Shown here: positions 61,712 through 64,000 of the stretch, piece by piece
Layout of the letters: every line of letters begins with the position of its first letter
Numbering within the stretch: the first letter of the stretch is position 1
Source of the DNA: JANRLF01 sp033762815
GTDB taxonomy: Bacteria; Bacteroidota; Bacteroidia; Chitinophagales; CAIOSU01
Direction: 5' to 3'
Length of the DNA: 64,000 bases
NCBI GenBank assembly: GCA_033762815.1
Contig: JANRLF010000008.1
Coordinates: 644,120-708,119 of the forward strand
Notes under the pieces: model-generated
What the model was told of the DNA's origin: nothing
Databases searched by the model: none
The model's input: only the letters and a program-made list of their open reading frames with translations
Translations under genes and position numbers: made by a program

Positions 61712-61916
61712 CTTGATAATCAAGCGGTTAGGATGAAAATTTTAGCCGCTTTTTTGTTTGCACAAACATTCCGCCCCGTTGCCGAAGCACCAGTTGGCGT
61801 CGAACCTTGCCTGCCCAACGCTGATGAACGGGACCAGGACAAGAACCGAAATGCAGCATATCCGTTTCATTCTATAAATACAACAAATGGCGGGGGCAAT
61901 TGCCCCCGCTTCCATA

Positions 61917-63635
61917 TCATTTCATGATTACCAACTTGCCGTTGGTCTTTATTGTGTCCGCTACCCATATCTGGTACACGAACACCCCTGTGCCCATGTT
62001 CTGCAGCAGTTCCAGGTTGTTCGTACCGGCAGTTAAGCGATAACTTCCAACCAGTCGCCCGTCCATGCTATAAATCTCCACTTTACCGTATTCGTCGGCA
62101 CCCAAAGTTATCCTTGCGGTACGCTCTCCATTGAACAGGTTGGGCAACAGCCTGTAGACGTGGTGGTTGGGTGCGGGCTCATCCAGCCCTGTGCACACCC
62201 TTACTTCCACGTACACGCTGTCGGTGCGGCTTTGGCAACTGCCCTGTATGCTGGTATCGGTGATGGTGAGGTAATACCATTGGCTGGTGGGGGGCTTTAC
62301 GTACTGCCTACTGGCGTGTATGCTGTCTATGCCGGGGCCGGGTTGCCACTCGTAGCTTAGGCCCGGTATAGGGGCTACCCCTACGGGCGGGCCTTTTGTG
62401 GTAGTATCGCCCGCACAGTAGAAGGTATCTACCCCCGCATCTGCCTGGTATATGCTGGTAGGGCCCAGATTGTAGTTGGGCATGTTGGGGAGGCCAGCAC
62501 CACTTGCAGAGCTATCGCCCAGATAAAAGCTAAATGGTTGAAAGTCGCATGCGGCTCCTGCTGAATCGGGCGAATTAATCACGCTTAAGCTTCTGTTTTG
62601 CACAGTCGGGTTGGGGTTTGCCGCACCCAACTGAGTAAAGTATATTTTATTGTCAGGGGCAATTTGCAATTGTGCAGTTGATGTACTAGGGAAGCTAACA
62701 ATGTATTTACTCCCAGCAATGTTAGCAGATTGCAAGTCATATTGAAGCAGGCGGCCTACCGCATTCTCAACCACATACAAAAACCTTCCACTAGGAGAAA
62801 ACTCGACACTGTAAGCCGTTTGGCTATCTATCATTTGGTAATTGCTTAATTCTCCGGTGCAACGGTCAAAATCGAACATGTCTAAATGTGGGTCGCTGAT
62901 GAAACCTGAAACAAGTTTGTTTCCATTTCTGTTAAAAGTCATTTCACCGAACACAGAGTTATTATCTTTTAATCCTACCTGCTGTGCGGTTACCTGTGTA
63001 ATTCTGCCTTCTGAGAACAAGACCTTAACGTAGGTGTCTGCCGCATTTATTGTGGTATCGCGCATTTGATGCACCAATATCCACCAGTCATTACCATTTG
63101 AATGCTTAACTGCAGTCATCTTTTCCGAAAGATGTGGTACTACAAACTCATTGATTTTTTCTACTTCAAATACTCCAGGGCCATCCTTTCGTATAGTGGT
63201 ATAAAAAAGTTGAAGGCAAAAGGCGTAAGGTACACCAAAGCACCGATTGATATCGCCTAAATGAAAAATACAGTACTTATTATTACCACCTTCGTTATAG
63301 GGAATAATTATCAACCCATTAGTTGCTGAGGCATACGTTGAAATGAATTCGCTGTCATTGATTAGAACATTGTTTGATGTGTAAGCCTTATACCATAGGC
63401 CTGTAGATAGACTATCTTCGTATTCTAAATAAAATTGAAGATTGCCATTACTATCGGATATTGAGCTTACACTTTCTGAGTAGACAAACTTGCAGTTAGA
63501 CTTAAAGGCAAGAGGATGAATATCATTAAAATTTATACCAGCATGATAAGGAAAACACCAGTTATAGTCATATTTGGCCTGAGAAAAGCCTTGAAGGGCA
63601 GTTATTACAAAAAATATCCCAACTAACCATTTCAT
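61917..63635 (-). CDS. T9SS-sorted secreted protein with beta-propeller-like body
   Basis: 572 aa. Signal peptide (MKWLVGIFFVITALQGFSQ), then a repetitive, beta-rich body with recurring YVVENAVGRLLQYDL-like blades, a cysteine-bearing PKD-like segment and, at the end, a type A T9SS sorting domain (GKVEIYSMDGRLVGSYRLTAG ... GVFVYQIWVADTIKTNGKLVI). It is exported through the SprA-containing type IX system. Its C-terminal domain is paralogous to that of the next protein. Confidence 0.9.
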   Translation of the reverse strand: MKWLVGIFFVITALQGFSQAKYDYNWCFPYHAGINFNDIHPLAFKSNCKFVYSESVSSISDSNGNLQFYLEYEDSLSTGLWYKAYTSNNVLINDSEFISTYASATNGLIIIPYNEGGNNKYCIFHLGDINRCFGVPYAFCLQLFYTTIRKDGPGVFEVEKINEFVVPHLSEKMTAVKHSNGNDWWILVHQMRDTTINAADTYVKVLFSEGRITQVTAQQVGLKDNNSVFGEMTFNRNGNKLVSGFISDPHLDMFDFDRCTGELSNYQMIDSQTAYSVEFSPSGRFLYVVENAVGRLLQYDLQSANIAGSKYIVSFPSTSTAQLQIAPDNKIYFTQLGAANPNPTVQNRSLSVINSPDSAGAACDFQPFSFYLGDSSASGAGLPNMPNYNLGPTSIYQADAGVDTFYCAGDTTTKGPPVGVAPIPGLSYEWQPGPGIDSIHASRQYVKPPTSQWYYLTITDTSIQGSCQSRTDSVYVEVRVCTGLDEPAPNHHVYRLLPNLFNGERTARITLGADEYGKVEIYSMDGRLVGSYRLTAGTNNLELLQNMGTGVFVYQIWVADTIKTNGKLVIMK

Positions 63636-63693
63636 ATCATGAATATACTAAAAAGGACGGGTTAACCCCGTCCTTTTAATTGTGGCCAATAAG

Positions 63694-64000
63694 TTATTGG
63701 ACAATCACCAGCTTCCCATTGGTCTTAATTTCGTTCCCTATCCAAACTTTGTATACAAACACCCCTGTCGGTATGCCGTTGCCCAAGTTAATGGTATTCA
63801 CCCCTCCCCGGACCTTGTAGGTACTAACCAAACGTCCATCCATAGCATAGATTTCTACCACTCCCTCCTCCTCGTTGCCAAGTACAATTCGGGCGCTACG
63901 GTCGCCATTGAACAGGTTCGGTATCAGGCGGTAGTCGTGCGGGTTGTTACCTGCCTCCTCTATCCCCGTGCAGTTGTCCACCCTTACCAGAACGGTGTCC
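63694..64000 (-). CDS. T9SS-sorted protein, C-terminal part (runs off window)
   Basis: Only ~101 C-terminal codons are inside the window. It contains the type A sorting domain (VVEIYAMDGRLVSTYKVRGG ... TGVFVYKVWIGNEIKTNGKLVI), which parallels the neighbouring protein's domain closely. The N-terminal part lies beyond 64000. Confidence 0.88.
   Translation of the reverse strand, partial: DTVLVRVDNCTGIEEAGNNPHDYRLIPNLFNGDRSARIVLGNEEEGVVEIYAMDGRLVSTYKVRGGVNTINLGNGIPTGVFVYKVWIGNEIKTNGKLVIVQ

Noticed and set aside
61733..61927. 64-codon frame behind tRNA-Asn
   Set aside because: No recognisable domain; overlaps the end of the T9SS protein; likely non-coding.

Overview
The window comes from a Bacteroidota (CFB-group) chromosome, probably a gliding or environmental lineage outside the Bacteroidales. 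The evidence is SprA (type IX secretion translocon), GldD, two proteins with type A T9SS C-terminal sorting domains, a DUF4836 lipoprotein, the mutY/ssb/gldD versus HU/RNase G divergent cluster, and Bacteroidota-type promoters (TTTG or a near match, 19-20 nt, TAnnTTTG). Most of the window is about 45-50% GC housekeeping and conserved-hypothetical DNA. It is punctuated by AT-rich accessory genes and dispersed palindromic intergenic repeats.

Layout. 1-7.5 kb: 3' part of sprA, a membrane methyltransferase and acetyl-CoA synthetase. 7.5-20 kb: a repeat patch, an M48 protease, an ECF sigma factor with its YCII partner, an NmrA oxidoreductase with a divergent HxlR regulator, a MntA-HepT and a ParE-type toxin-antitoxin pair, a PhoD-like phosphatase, DUF4256, a polytopic membrane protein and a UbiE-like methyltransferase. 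20-33 kb: secreted unknowns, nitronate monooxygenase, a sugar nucleotidyltransferase, a cyclophilin-FKBP fusion, a VWA/MoxR-like pair, glutathione peroxidase and glycerol-3-phosphate dehydrogenase. 33-46 kb: lspA, TraR/DksA, ileS, two tandem Uma2 nucleases, gldD, ssb, mutY, HU, a TPR protein, a 30-aa AURKAIP1/COX24-type protein, RNase G and radA. 46-49 kb: a beta-helix lipoprotein, an AraC regulator and an AhpD-like protein.

49.4-52.7 kb is an AT-rich accessory segment. It holds a stand-alone reverse transcriptase of the defence (UG/DRT) type, preceded by about 460 nt of transcribed, hairpin-rich non-coding leader with its own promoter. Behind it lie repeat-derived palindromes and a ten-copy, 11-bp minisatellite. 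The leader carries a stop-free frame with an in-frame 99-nt direct repeat, which is what a DRT2-like rolling-circle 'endless ORF' template would need. That part is a hypothesis.

57.1-61.5 kb is a small integrative element inserted at the 3' end of mnmE (trmE). The last 18 bp of mnmE recur at 61504-61521 with one mismatch, and a short integrase-like tail lies just inside the left copy. The cargo is a fusion of a McrB-type N-terminal recognition domain with an ABC/PtuA-like ATPase, a PtuB/TIGR02646-like HNH nuclease gene and a C-terminal McrC remnant. The ATPase has an in-frame stop before its conserved tail and the HNH gene has two compensating frameshifts, so the system is either decaying or affected by sequence errors. 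Beyond the right att copy are the promoter and gene of tRNA-Asn, then two T9SS-exported proteins.
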